A stretch of DNA of 64,000 nucleotides from Prevotella sp. Its GTDB lineage: Bacteria; Bacteroidota; Bacteroidia; Bacteroidales; Bacteroidaceae. The DNA is taken from positions 23,048 through 87,047 of the forward strand of contig JAGAPR010000021.1 of assembly GCA_017623155.1 (NCBI GenBank). The letters run 5' to 3'. The notes beneath the pieces were generated by a model that made no database searches, was not told where the DNA came from, and was given only the letters and a program-made list of their open reading frames with translations. The position numbers and the translations under genes are program-made. This document shows positions 54,599-64,000 of the stretch, piece by piece; positions within the stretch are counted from its first letter, which is position 1; every line of letters starts with the position of its first letter.

Positions 54599-54628
54599 CA
54601 CATGATATTTGCGATGTGCAATATCATG
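54596..54628. promoter_or_regulatory. Two interlocked dyads, candidate TetR operator
   Basis: TTGCACAT-N10-ATGTGCAA (54596-54621) and CATGATATT-N10-AATATCATG (54601-54628), both perfect. They overlap each other and the end of the -7 element, 24 bases before the tetR start. The position fits self-repression. Confidence 0.6.
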
Positions 54629-54651
54629 TTTTCAGAGGGAGGTGTATATAT

Positions 54652-55245
54652 ATGTCAATATCAAAAACGAGACAGAAATTAGTGGACGTGGCAAGACAGT
54701 TATTTGCCAAAAACGGATTGGAGAACACTACGATGAATGATATCGCAGTTTCGTCGGGCAAGGGCCGTCGCACGCTTTACACCTATTTTAAAAGCAAGGA
54801 AGATGTTTACTATGCCGTGATAGAATCCGAACTCGAAAGGCTCTCAGACAAACTTGACGAGGTGGCCGGTAAGAAGATACGCCCGCAAGACAAGATTATA
54901 GAGCTGATATATACCCATCTGAGCATGATAAAGGAGACTGTGGTGCGCAACGGAAATCTGCGCGCGGAGTTCTTTCGCAATATCTGGATGGTGGAGAAAG
55001 TGAGAAAAAACTTCGATGAAGACGAGATAGAGCTCTTCCGCAAGGTATATGCCGAGGGCAAGGCCGACGGTGAGTTCGACATAGAGAACGTGGACCTCGT
55101 GGCCGACATCACCCACTACTGCATCAAGGGGCTCGAGGTGCCATACATATACGGCCGTCTCGGCCATGGAATGACAGAGGAAATGAGCAAGCCGCTCGTG
55201 GCGAAAGTTGTATACGGAGCACTCGGTAAAAGCATGATAAAGTAG
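54652..55245 (+). CDS. TetR family transcriptional regulator
   Basis: A 197-residue regulator from the ATG at 54652, preceded by GGGAGG (an unusual Shine-Dalgarno-like match here). The first 50 residues are the TetR helix-turn-helix (TRQKLVDVARQLFAKNGLENTTMNDIAVSS-like, then GKGRRTLYTYFKSKEDVYYAV). The rest is an all-helical ligand domain with no known match. It leads the fabG gene by 39 bases and probably represses its own promoter via the dyads at 54596. The link to fabG suggests a lipid or acyl signal, which is inference. Confidence 0.9.
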   Translation: MSISKTRQKLVDVARQLFAKNGLENTTMNDIAVSSGKGRRTLYTYFKSKEDVYYAVIESELERLSDKLDEVAGKKIRPQDKIIELIYTHLSMIKETVVRNGNLRAEFFRNIWMVEKVRKNFDEDEIELFRKVYAEGKADGEFDIENVDLVADITHYCIKGLEVPYIYGRLGHGMTEEMSKPLVAKVVYGALGKSMIK

Positions 55246-55284
55246 AATTTTTATATAACGAACAATAATAATAAAAACAGAAAA

Positions 55285-56043
55285 ATGGGATTATTAACAG
55301 GTAAGACAGCTCTCGTCACGGGAGCTGCGCGCGGCATCGGAAAGGCCGTGGCCATGAAATTTGCGCAGGAAGGCGCTAACATTGCAATAACAGACCTCGT
55401 GCTCAACGACGATATGGCTGCCGGTCTCGAGGCTACACGCAAGGAGATAGAGTCGCTCGGCGTCACCTGTCGTGCATACGCCGGCGATGCTTCAGACTTT
55501 GCGGCTACCGAGACGGTGGTAAAACAGATACACAGCGACTTCGGATCGGTTGACGTGCTGGTGAACAATGCCGGCATCACCAAGGACGGACTGATGCTCC
55601 GCATGACCGAGGCACAATGGGATGCTGTGCTCAACGTCAACCTCAAGTCGGCGTTCAACTTCATCCATGCCTGTGCGCCCATAATGCTGCGCCAACGAGG
55701 CGGCTCCATCATCAACATGTCGTCGGTTGTCGGCGTGCATGGCAATGCCGGTCAGTGCAACTACTCTGCCTCGAAGGCCGGAATGATAGGACTGGCCAAG
55801 TCTATCGCTCAGGAGCTCGGCCCGAAAGGCGTGCGTGCCAACGCCGTGGCTCCCGGATTTATCGAGACGGCCATGACGGCACAGCTTCCTGCCGAGATAC
55901 GTGCCGACTGGATGAAGAAGATACCTCTCCGCCGCGGCGGTCAGGTGGAAGACATCGCCAACGTGTGCGTCTTCCTTGCTTCCGACATGTCGAGCTACGT
56001 TTCGGGTCAGGTTATCCAGATCGACGGTGGAATGAATATGTAA
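55285..56043 (+). CDS. fabG: 3-oxoacyl-[ACP] reductase
   Basis: A 252-residue short-chain dehydrogenase. The NADP(H) site is TGAARGIG (12-19) and the catalytic tetrad is N119, S147, Y160 and K164 (YSASK). The C-terminal GQVIQIDGGMNM is typical of FabG, which reduces 3-oxoacyl-ACP in fatty-acid elongation. It is cotranscribed with a TetR regulator and followed by a terminator. Since other fab genes are absent here, a paralogue with another acyl substrate cannot be ruled out. Confidence 0.9.
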   Translation: MGLLTGKTALVTGAARGIGKAVAMKFAQEGANIAITDLVLNDDMAAGLEATRKEIESLGVTCRAYAGDASDFAATETVVKQIHSDFGSVDVLVNNAGITKDGLMLRMTEAQWDAVLNVNLKSAFNFIHACAPIMLRQRGGSIINMSSVVGVHGNAGQCNYSASKAGMIGLAKSIAQELGPKGVRANAVAPGFIETAMTAQLPAEIRADWMKKIPLRRGGQVEDIANVCVFLASDMSSYVSGQVIQIDGGMNM

Positions 56044-56057
56044 TACGTTTAATATAG

Positions 56058-56095
56058 GGCCGGCAGTGCATGTGTGACGTGCTCTGCCGGCTTTT
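56058..56095 (+). terminator. Intrinsic terminator after fabG
   Basis: GCCGGCAG ... CTGCCGGC followed by TTTTCTT, 15 bases after the stop and 18 before the next start; may only partly stop transcription. Confidence 0.75.
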
Positions 56096-56112
56096 CTTAT
56101 ATCTTTTTTATA

Positions 56113-56778
56113 ATGACTCCGCTCTACGAGGACAATCACATCATCATCGTCAACAAATCCGCCGGCGAGATTGTGCAGGGCGACAAGACCGGCGATACGC
56201 CGCTTGTCGATATTGTAAAGGCATATATAAAGGAAAAATATGCCAAGCCGGGCGATGTCTTTCTCGGAGTGGTGCACCGTCTCGACCGCCCCGTGAGCGG
56301 AATTGTGATATTCGCCCGCACGTCGAAAGCGCTGTCGCGTCTCAATGAGATGTTCCGTCGCGGCGAAGTGCACAAGACTTATTGGGCTATATGTCGTGAT
56401 ATGCCGCCTGTCGGGCATGATACTCTTACGGGATGGATAGTGCGCAACGAGCGACAAAACAAGAGTTATGTTTATGACCACGAGGTGCCGCAGTCGAAAA
56501 AAGCCATGCTCGAATACAAGGTGATGGGGCGGAGCGACAATTATTGCCTGCTCGAAGTGAACCTCATGACGGGCCGCCATCATCAAATACGTTGCCAGCT
56601 TGCGGCAATGGGGTGCCCCATCAAGGGTGATTTGAAGTATGGCGCGCGTCGCAGCAATCCCGACGGAAGCATCTCTCTGATGGCGCGTCGCGTGGAGTTC
56701 GTGCACCCCGTGAGCAAGAAAAAAATCTCGGTAGAGGCTCCATTGCCTGCCGATAAGTTATGGCGGGAGTTTGTCTAA
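56113..56778 (+). CDS. RluA family RNA pseudouridine synthase
   Basis: A 221-residue enzyme; the ATG at 56113 (MTPLYEDNHIIIVNKSAGEI) matches the family start, the longer frame covers the terminator. The catalytic Asp is D58 in HRLDRPVSG. LMTGRHHQIRCQLAAMG marks the second RluA motif. No S4 domain precedes it, so it is the short single-domain form (RluC/RluD-like or RluA/TruC-like) acting on rRNA or tRNA. Exact target cannot be assigned. Confidence 0.9.
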   Translation: MTPLYEDNHIIIVNKSAGEIVQGDKTGDTPLVDIVKAYIKEKYAKPGDVFLGVVHRLDRPVSGIVIFARTSKALSRLNEMFRRGEVHKTYWAICRDMPPVGHDTLTGWIVRNERQNKSYVYDHEVPQSKKAMLEYKVMGRSDNYCLLEVNLMTGRHHQIRCQLAAMGCPIKGDLKYGARRSNPDGSISLMARRVEFVHPVSKKKISVEAPLPADKLWREFV

Positions 56779-56882
56779 TAATTAAGAATTGTTGTTTTTT
56801 TTCGTCAAAATATCCCATATTCTGCGGAATTTTTGTTTATTTTGCAGCGTTATATGACGTTTGTGGAGTTAAAATGAGATAG

Positions 56883-59800
56883 ATGAAAAAAGTTTTTTTG
56901 TGGATAGGTCTCATACTTTTGAGCCCAGTTCTGCTGTTTATAATACTGACGATAGCCCTTTATATACCTCCCGTGCAAAACTGGGTGGTGGATAAAGTTG
57001 CAGCATACGCATCGGAAGAAACCGGTCTCGGAATATCGATAGACCGTGTAAACCTTGTTTTCCCGCTCGACCTTGGCATAAACGGATTTCGCGTGATACA
57101 GCCCAATGACTCGCTTCCGCAGGTGAAAGACACCGTGGCCGATGTGAGAAAACTTGTCGTTGACGTGCGTCTCAAACCGTTGTTCGACGGTAAAGTCGTG
57201 ATAAACAGCTTTGAACTCAACGACACAAAAATCAATACTACAAATTTAATAGCGTCGGCTCATGTGCGTGCCACGCTCGGGAAAATGAGCTTTTCGAGTC
57301 GCGGCATAGACTTGAAACGACAAATAGTGGATCTTAACGATGCACGGTTGAGCGATGCCCGCATAAACGTTGTGCTCAGCGATACTGTTCCTCCCGACAC
57401 GTCGACAACAGAAACGATGTGGCGCATATATGTAGACAGTCTCAATATATCACGAACAGACATCACTGTGCGCATGCCCGGCGACTCGATGAGTGTAAGG
57501 GCATATCTCGGCGAAGCCTCGGCGCGTGGAGGAGACATTGACCTCGGTACGGAGAAGTATGCCATAAACAGATTTTTCTGGCACGACGGCGCGCTCGATT
57601 ATGACATGCGTTTTGAGCCGCGTGTGGCCGGCCTTGACTACAACCACATATCTCTTACAGGCATAAACATCGGTATTGACACATTATTATATAGTGCCCC
57701 TGACATCAATATGTCTCTGCGCTATTGCCGGATGAAAGAGAAGAGCGGCCTCGAAATAAGTGAACTGACCGGTCCGGTGAGAATGGATTCCGCGCGTCTG
57801 GAACTCCCGTCGCTCGCCATCCGAACTCCCGACTCGGACATCGAGGCTCACGTGAAAATGGATTTGAACGCCCTCGACAGTATAAATCCCGGAAAGATAT
57901 ATGCCCGGTTGCGCGCCTCAATAGGCAAACAAGACTTGATGATGTTCTGCGGAGGCATGCCGAAAAAGTTTGTGCAGAGGTATCCCAACAGGCCGTTGAC
58001 CGTTCGCGGCTCCGTTGACGGCAACATGCAGCGCGTCGATATTGCCGGCCTTGAAGTCAGTCTGCCCACGGCTTTCAATATCTCTGCCCGCGGATATGCC
58101 GCAAATCCTACCGACATGGAGCGCATTAAGGCCGATTTTAAACTCAATGCGCAGACGTTTGACCTTGGTTTCATCACCTGTTTGCTCGATCCTAAGTTGA
58201 TGAGCGACTACCGGATACCTTCCGGCATGCGTCTCGACGGCGACATAACGGCCGACGGAAGTCGCTATACCGCGGATATGACTATGCGGGAAAGCACAGG
58301 AAAAATATGCCTGAACGGCATGTTTAATGCCTCGTCGATGAGTTATAAGGCTTCGTTGGGAGTGGAAAACCTGAATATCCATCATTTCATGCCCAAGGAT
58401 TCGCTCTACAATCTGACTTGTTTCATGAATGTGGAAGGACATGGTGCCAACCTGTTGGCAAGGAACAGCCGTCTTAAAGCCGTCGGCAAGATAGATGCGT
58501 TCCGCTATGGAAGCATGAATTTCGACAAAATAAAGACAGACATATTGCTTGCCGACGGTATCGGCAAGGTGCGTCTTGACAGCAGAAACGAACTTCTTGA
58601 CGGTACGATAGCCGTCGATGCGCTTCTCGATCCGAAGAGAGTGCGTGCCACCATCAGCACCGATTTGTCGAAAGCCGACCTTTATCGTCTCCGTGTCATA
58701 GACCGGCCGTTCACGGCGGGCATGTGTGCTCATGTCGATGTGGCGTCCGATTTAAAAGAATCACACATGGTCAAGGGCCTGTTTAATGACTTTACCGTGC
58801 GCGATGAGCGGCGTACCTATCGCCCGGCCGATGTCATTCTCGACGCGACAACTAACAGAGACACCACTTGGATGAAGCTGAACAGCGGCAATCTCGAAAT
58901 GTTTTTTGCCGCATCCGGCGGTTATGAATCGCTGATTGACAGGGGAACGAGTCTCGGCGATTTGGTATTGAGCCAGATTAAGAATAAAATCATAGACCAA
59001 CCGGCCATTCAAGCCAAGCTCCCCGTAATGCGGATGAGGCTGAAAAGTGGCAACGAGAACTCTTTTGCCGGCTTCCTTAAAGCGAAAGGCATGGAATTTG
59101 ACGATTTGTTTGTCGACCTTTCAACATCTCCGGCCGACGGTATAGAGGGCGATATGCACCTATATTCGCTTGTGGCCGACAGCATGAGAATAGACACTAT
59201 ACGCATGCGGATAACGCAAGATGATACCAATGTGAGGTTCTACGGGCAGGTTAGAAACAACAAGAAAAATCCACAGTTTGTATTCAACAGTGTCTTTAAA
59301 GGTTCTGTTTTGGAGCGCGGTGCCGAGCTTAGTGCACGATATTACGACGCATCCGATGAGCTCGGTGCGTCTATCGGTGCGCGTGCCGAGGTTTGCGACA
59401 GCGGTATTATGGTGCGAATGTTCCCCGACAAGCCCATACTCGGATATAAAGCGTTTAATCTGAACAATGACAATTATGTCTTTCTCGGTCGGGACAAGAG
59501 GGTGAGGGCAGACATAGACCTTGTTGCCGACGACGGTACCGGTGTGAAGATATACTCGGACGACAACACCGCCGACATGCTTCAAGACATCACCGTCAGC
59601 CTAAACAAGTTCGATTTGGACAAACTTACATCCGTGATACCATACGCTCCGCGCATGAGCGGACTGCTTAACGGCGACTTCCACGTGATGCAAGACCGTA
59701 ACGAAAAGTTCACCGTAATGTCTGATATGGGTGTCGACAAGATGACATACGAACACTGCTATATCGGAAACCTGAGTACAGAGTTCTCTTATATGCAGAA

Positions 59801-61505
59801 AGACGAGAATTCGCATTACGTATCTTCAAATATTATTCTCGACGGAAGAGACATAGGACTGCTCTCCGGTACATACACGCATGGAGAAAAAGGCTACCTT
59901 GACGCTACGTTTAATATGAGCCGTTTCCCGCTCGCCATCGTGAACGGATTTATCCCCGACCAGATAATGGGCTTTGAAGGATACGCCGAAGGAAATGTAA
60001 CAGTGCGGGGAGAGCTTGACAAACCGCAGGTCGACGGCGAGATTTATCTCGACTCCACACATGTCGTCAGTGTGCCGTACGGTGTCAATCTCAGGGCAAA
60101 CAACAAGCCGGTACGTATTGTCGGCAGCAATCTTCTGTTTGAAAACTTTGCCCTTTATTCTCATAACGACAGTCCGTTGAACATTTCAGGCAATGTCAAT
60201 TTTTCAAATCCCGACAATATTCGTTTGGACATGAGGATGCAGGCACGCGACTACCAGATAGTCGATGCCAAGCAAACCCGTAAGTCCGTGGCTTACGGCA
60301 AGGCTTTCGTGAACTTCGGCGCGGTGCTCAACGGCTCGCTGTCAAACCTCAAAATGCGTGGAAAGCTCGATGTTCTCGGCAAGACAAACATGACATACAT
60401 ACTCAAAGACTCGCCTCTTAACACCGACGACAGACTGAAAGATCTTGTCACATTCACCGATTTCCGAGACACTACCGAGGTTAAAGTGGTGCGTCCGGAA
60501 CCGGGCGGTCTTGACATGTTGCTGATGATGAACATCGAATCGGGCGCGAGAATATTCTGTGCGCTTAATGCCGACCAGTCCAACTATGTCAATATCGAGG
60601 GTGGCGGCGAGTTGCGTATGTTGTATAATCCGGCTGACAATCTGCAACTTTTCGGTCGTTACACCATCAATTCGGGCAATATGAAATATGCGTTGCCAAT
60701 CATTCCGTTGAAGACATTTACAATACAGGAGGGCAGTTATATCGAGTTCACCGGCGATGTGATGAACCCCACGCTTAACCTTACAGCCACGGAGCAGGTT
60801 AAAACCCTTGTGGCGGCAGAGACGGGAAACAGTCGCAGTGTGCTGTTTGATTGCGGAGTGAAGGTAAGCAAGACGCTCAGTAACATGGGATTGGAGTTTA
60901 CTCTCGATGCACCGGAAGACATGACGATAAAGAACGAACTGGCGGCCATGAGCGTCGAACAGCGCGGAAAACTTGCCGTGACAATGCTTACCACGGGTAT
61001 GTATCTGGCCGACGGCAATACTGGCGGCTTCTCGATGAACAGCGCTTTAAACTCGTTCCTGCAAAGTGAGATAAACAATATCACAAACAGTGCCATGCGT
61101 ACGATTGATTTAAGTCTCGGTCTCGACCAGAGCTCCGATGCTTACGGCAACACCCATACCGACTATTCGTTCAAGTTTGCCAAGCGTTTTTGGAACAACA
61201 GGGTTAATTTCGTGATAGGCGGAAAGATATCCGGTGGTGGCGACAGCGGTCCGGAAGAGCAAGACCAGACGTTTATCGACAATGTCTCTCTCGAGTATCG
61301 TCTTGACCAGACGGCCATGCGGTATGTCAGGATGTTCTATAACAAGTCGGCTTACGACATGCTTGAAGGCCGCATCTCACAGTATGGTGCCGGTTTCATG
61401 TGGCGAAAGAAAGCCGATCGTTTCTGGCAGCTGTTCAATTTCCGAGGCGATGACAAGACACAGACCGTGCCAATGAAAAAAGATACAGTAAAGGTAAATG
61501 AATAG
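56883..61505 (+). CDS. tamB: Translocation and assembly module protein TamB
   Basis: A 1540-residue envelope protein: one N-terminal membrane anchor (VFLWIGLILLSPVLLFIILT), then a very long run of beta repeats as in AsmA/TamB bridge proteins, and the DUF490 C-terminal domain (~1130-1500; e.g. LQLFGRYTINSGNMKYALPI, LNLTATEQVKTLV). TamB spans the periplasm and works with an outer-membrane Omp85 partner in protein insertion or lipid transport. The partner gene overlaps it by 8 bases. Length is at the upper end, typical of Bacteroidota. Confidence 0.93.
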   Translation: MKKVFLWIGLILLSPVLLFIILTIALYIPPVQNWVVDKVAAYASEETGLGISIDRVNLVFPLDLGINGFRVIQPNDSLPQVKDTVADVRKLVVDVRLKPLFDGKVVINSFELNDTKINTTNLIASAHVRATLGKMSFSSRGIDLKRQIVDLNDARLSDARINVVLSDTVPPDTSTTETMWRIYVDSLNISRTDITVRMPGDSMSVRAYLGEASARGGDIDLGTEKYAINRFFWHDGALDYDMRFEPRVAGLDYNHISLTGINIGIDTLLYSAPDINMSLRYCRMKEKSGLEISELTGPVRMDSARLELPSLAIRTPDSDIEAHVKMDLNALDSINPGKIYARLRASIGKQDLMMFCGGMPKKFVQRYPNRPLTVRGSVDGNMQRVDIAGLEVSLPTAFNISARGYAANPTDMERIKADFKLNAQTFDLGFITCLLDPKLMSDYRIPSGMRLDGDITADGSRYTADMTMRESTGKICLNGMFNASSMSYKASLGVENLNIHHFMPKDSLYNLTCFMNVEGHGANLLARNSRLKAVGKIDAFRYGSMNFDKIKTDILLADGIGKVRLDSRNELLDGTIAVDALLDPKRVRATISTDLSKADLYRLRVIDRPFTAGMCAHVDVASDLKESHMVKGLFNDFTVRDERRTYRPADVILDATTNRDTTWMKLNSGNLEMFFAASGGYESLIDRGTSLGDLVLSQIKNKIIDQPAIQAKLPVMRMRLKSGNENSFAGFLKAKGMEFDDLFVDLSTSPADGIEGDMHLYSLVADSMRIDTIRMRITQDDTNVRFYGQVRNNKKNPQFVFNSVFKGSVLERGAELSARYYDASDELGASIGARAEVCDSGIMVRMFPDKPILGYKAFNLNNDNYVFLGRDKRVRADIDLVADDGTGVKIYSDDNTADMLQDITVSLNKFDLDKLTSVIPYAPRMSGLLNGDFHVMQDRNEKFTVMSDMGVDKMTYEHCYIGNLSTEFSYMQKDENSHYVSSNIILDGRDIGLLSGTYTHGEKGYLDATFNMSRFPLAIVNGFIPDQIMGFEGYAEGNVTVRGELDKPQVDGEIYLDSTHVVSVPYGVNLRANNKPVRIVGSNLLFENFALYSHNDSPLNISGNVNFSNPDNIRLDMRMQARDYQIVDAKQTRKSVAYGKAFVNFGAVLNGSLSNLKMRGKLDVLGKTNMTYILKDSPLNTDDRLKDLVTFTDFRDTTEVKVVRPEPGGLDMLLMMNIESGARIFCALNADQSNYVNIEGGGELRMLYNPADNLQLFGRYTINSGNMKYALPIIPLKTFTIQEGSYIEFTGDVMNPTLNLTATEQVKTLVAAETGNSRSVLFDCGVKVSKTLSNMGLEFTLDAPEDMTIKNELAAMSVEQRGKLAVTMLTTGMYLADGNTGGFSMNSALNSFLQSEINNITNSAMRTIDLSLGLDQSSDAYGNTHTDYSFKFAKRFWNNRVNFVIGGKISGGGDSGPEEQDQTFIDNVSLEYRLDQTAMRYVRMFYNKSAYDMLEGRISQYGAGFMWRKKADRFWQLFNFRGDDKTQTVPMKKDTVKVNE

Positions 61506-63807
61506 AATATATAAAATTATATTGTCACTGACGGTTGTTCTCGTGTGTGCCGGATGCTCCACGACGAGCAATCTTCCCGAAGGCGAGGTGCTGTATACGG
61601 GATTAAAGGAAATAAAGTACACCGACCAGTCGAAAGACGCGCATTTCATTGCCATGCAGGAGGAGCTTGAAGCCGCTTTGGCGTGTGCCCCGAACGGTGC
61701 CTTGCTCGGCAGTTCCTACTATCGCACGCCGTTTCAATTAAAACTGTGGATATATAACAAATATGCCAATTCCACGTCGGCTTTCGGCAAATGGATGACA
61801 AAATCGTTCGGCCGCGAACCGGTGCTGATGAGTTATGTCAATCCCGAGATGCGTGCCTCCGTGGCCAAAAACGTGCTTCGCACCAACGGATATTTCGATG
61901 CCAAGGTCGATTATAATGTCATACAGCAGAAAAATCCGAAGAAAGCGAAGCTCAGTTACACCGTCACCAACAATCGTCTTTATACGTTCGACACGATAGA
62001 ATATGTGGGATTTTCGCCCAGAGCCGATAGCCTTATACGAGCCACCGCGGCTTCGAGCCATCTTAAAAGCGGCGAAGCTTTCACCGTATCGAAACTCGAT
62101 GCCGAGCGAAACCGCCTCAACAGTCTTTTCCGTAACAACGGATATTACTATTACCGTGCCGACCATGCAGGCATTCTGGCCGACTCGGTTTCAAATCACG
62201 GCAGCGTGGCGGTGCGTTTGCAGCCTGTTGCCGACATTCCCGATGAGGCCCGACGCCGTTGGTATCTCGGCAAGATGCGTGTGGAAATGCGCCGCTCGGT
62301 GATGGAGCCGCTCACCGACTCGATAGTGCACCGCAATCTTTCTGTATACTATTCGGGCAAAAAACCGCCCATACGTCTGCGCACACTGTTGCGCGACATA
62401 AAGCTGCGACGCGGCAAACTGTTCAGTTACGACGACTATATGGAATCTTCCGGAGTGATAAACAGTCTCGGACTGTTCAGTCTATCCGACTTCACATTCA
62501 CCCCGCGCGACACCACTTCTACATGCGACACGCTCGACATGCGACTGAACTGCGTGTTCGACAAGCCGTATGATGTATCCATCGAAGCCAATTACTCACT
62601 GAAAAGCAACGACCGCACCGGTCCCGGACTGGTGCTCGGTGTAAACAAACGCAACGCTTTCCGTGGCGGCGAGAAGCTGAGCTTCACCCTGAAAGGCTCT
62701 TACGAATGGCAGACGGGCAAGCGTGTGGCCGGCAACAGCTCGTCGATTAACTCATACGAGTATGGTGCCGACGTGTCTGTCGAGTATCCGCGACTCGAAA
62801 CCCCGTTTAAGATATTCCGTCGTCGCAGGTTCTTCTCGCCTCCGTCGACACTTTTCTCCGTGTCGGGCAATGTGCTCAACCGGGCCGACTTCTTCAAAAT
62901 GCTCACCGTGACGGGAGCCGTGACATACAAATTCCAAACCTCGGCCAACTCGAAACATGAGTTCAGTCCGCTGTTGCTCGATTTCAATTATTTGCAGAGC
63001 ACGACCGACAGGTTTGACCAAATAATGACAGACAACCCGGCTGTATACGTGTCGATGCGCAACCAGTTTGTCCCGAAGATAAAGTACACATATATATATA
63101 GCAGCCCGATGACATACAGAAACCCGATAGCTTGGGATATTTCCGTCACCGAGTCGGGCAACATTCTTTCCGCGGGGTATGCCTTGGCGGGCAGGAAATT
63201 CGGCGAGAAAGAGAAAGGCATGTTCGGAAATCCTTTCGCTCAATTCCTGAAACTGAACACCACATTGCGCAAAACGTGGACCACGGGGCACAAGTCGCAA
63301 CTCGTGGGGCGCGTGGCTGCGGGCGTGCTGTGGGCATACGGAAATTCATACCGCGCCCCGTACAATGAGCAGTTCTACGTGGGAGGAGCCAACAGCATAC
63401 GCGCTTTTACTGTGCGTAGCATCGGACCGGGCAAGTATGTGGCACCAAACTCCAACTATGCGTATCTCGACCAGACCGGCGACGTGAAGTTTGAGGCCAA
63501 TCTCGAATATCGTTTCAATCTTTTCGGAAACTTGTTTGGTGCCGTGTTCCTTGATGCCGGAAACATCTGGTTGCTGAAAAACGACCCCGACCGTCCCGAT
63601 TCCGAGTTCAAACCAACTACATTCTTCCGCCAGCTTGCCACCGGTACCGGTGCAGGCTTGCGCTACGACATGGAGTTTATTGTGCTTCGTCTCGACCTCG
63701 GTGTGGCTCTGCATGTGCCGTACGATACGGGAAAAGGCGGATATTACAACATACCGAAGTTTGCCGACGGGCTCGGTCTTCACTTCGCCATCGGATATCC
63801 TTTCTGA
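61498..63807 (+). CDS. tamL: TamL, lipid-anchored Omp85 protein (TamA type)
   Basis: A 769-residue outer-membrane protein of the BamA/TamA superfamily with a lipoprotein signal (LVCAGC, Cys 20), the feature that marks the Bacteroidota TamL form. POTRA-like domains cover ~25-370 (VLRTNGYFDAKVDYNVIQ; LFRNNGYYYYRADHAG), and a 16-strand barrel follows, with FYVGGANSIRAFTVRSIGPG (the Omp85 VRGF-type loop region, here IRAF) near residue 625. The gene starts inside the tamB stop region, so the two are translated together. Terminator at 63913. Confidence 0.93.
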   Translation: MNRIYKIILSLTVVLVCAGCSTTSNLPEGEVLYTGLKEIKYTDQSKDAHFIAMQEELEAALACAPNGALLGSSYYRTPFQLKLWIYNKYANSTSAFGKWMTKSFGREPVLMSYVNPEMRASVAKNVLRTNGYFDAKVDYNVIQQKNPKKAKLSYTVTNNRLYTFDTIEYVGFSPRADSLIRATAASSHLKSGEAFTVSKLDAERNRLNSLFRNNGYYYYRADHAGILADSVSNHGSVAVRLQPVADIPDEARRRWYLGKMRVEMRRSVMEPLTDSIVHRNLSVYYSGKKPPIRLRTLLRDIKLRRGKLFSYDDYMESSGVINSLGLFSLSDFTFTPRDTTSTCDTLDMRLNCVFDKPYDVSIEANYSLKSNDRTGPGLVLGVNKRNAFRGGEKLSFTLKGSYEWQTGKRVAGNSSSINSYEYGADVSVEYPRLETPFKIFRRRRFFSPPSTLFSVSGNVLNRADFFKMLTVTGAVTYKFQTSANSKHEFSPLLLDFNYLQSTTDRFDQIMTDNPAVYVSMRNQFVPKIKYTYIYSSPMTYRNPIAWDISVTESGNILSAGYALAGRKFGEKEKGMFGNPFAQFLKLNTTLRKTWTTGHKSQLVGRVAAGVLWAYGNSYRAPYNEQFYVGGANSIRAFTVRSIGPGKYVAPNSNYAYLDQTGDVKFEANLEYRFNLFGNLFGAVFLDAGNIWLLKNDPDRPDSEFKPTTFFRQLATGTGAGLRYDMEFIVLRLDLGVALHVPYDTGKGGYYNIPKFADGLGLHFAIGYPF

Positions 63808-63912
63808 GTCGTGATGGTAAAACATACAATCGGGGTAATGGCTCATTTGCATTTGGAAGCAAAGACAGTCTGAAATAGCTCAGGAAGCAAGACAAAATCA
63901 CGCAATAACACC

Positions 63913-63965
63913 AAAAGCCCCGCCGCACCGGTTCTCCCTATCAAGACCGGTGCGGCGGGGCTTTT
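63913..63965 (+). terminator. Intrinsic terminator after tamL
   Basis: Strong hairpin AAAAGCCCCGCCGCACCGG and its complement, followed by TTTT. The remaining bases to 64000 hold nothing recognised. Confidence 0.88.
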
Positions 63966-64000
63966 GCATTCACGGAAAAACAATATCTGAGCACGACAGA

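Overview
The window is chromosomal DNA of a Bacteroidota bacterium, most likely a gut Bacteroidales of the Muribaculaceae/Prevotellaceae type; the genus cannot be fixed from the sequence. Evidence: SusC/SusD pairs, secreted glycan-degrading enzymes with type IX secretion (T9SS) C-terminal tails, an Oar-type TonB receptor, the TamB/TamL pair, Bacteroidota promoters (TAnnTTTG, several with an upstream TTTG), and almost no Shine-Dalgarno signals.

Region 1 (1-18.6 kb) is a pectin locus aimed at rhamnogalacturonan-I. It holds the 3' end of a PL11 rhamnogalacturonan lyase, a GH2 enzyme, a tandem GH43 enzyme on the other strand, a large macroglobulin-like surface protein, a second PL11 lyase fused to a long autotransporter-type beta-strand repeat stalk, and a secreted helical protein. 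A DUF4160/DUF2442 pair sits inside it. At its end lies a small lipoprotein gene whose signal peptide is out of frame by one T in a poly-T run.

Region 2 (18.7-19.8 kb) is a REP-type palindrome island around a RAYT transposase gene. The gene carries REP sequence within its own reading frame.

Region 3 (20.0-37.5 kb) is a single tight operon: FAS1 lipoprotein, SusC, SusD, FAS1 lipoprotein, FAS1 lipoprotein, SusC, SusD. A promoter precedes it and a strong terminator ends it. It encodes no hydrolase, so its cargo is unknown. After it come remnants of a restriction-modification enzyme and of a YhcG/DUF1016 nuclease.

Region 4 (38.8-64 kb) is mainly housekeeping: ferritin, Oar-like receptor, an orphan sensor kinase, ClpB, RlpA, glutamate dehydrogenase, a YitT membrane protein, MetY, an FMN reductase, initiator-like tRNA-Met, TetR-FabG-RluA, and TamB-TamL.

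The most unusual signal is in the intergenic DNA, which carries three dispersed repeat families. (a) Four arrays, each of exactly four 22-nt units centred on GGCC, at 6977, 38559, 47992 and 54417. (b) Two long A/T-rich inverted repeats with 37-nt arms, at 7244 and 51515; the second runs exactly from stop codon to stop codon between two convergent genes. (c) The RAYT-linked REP palindromes: three good copies, one decayed copy and two pieces inside the RAYT gene.
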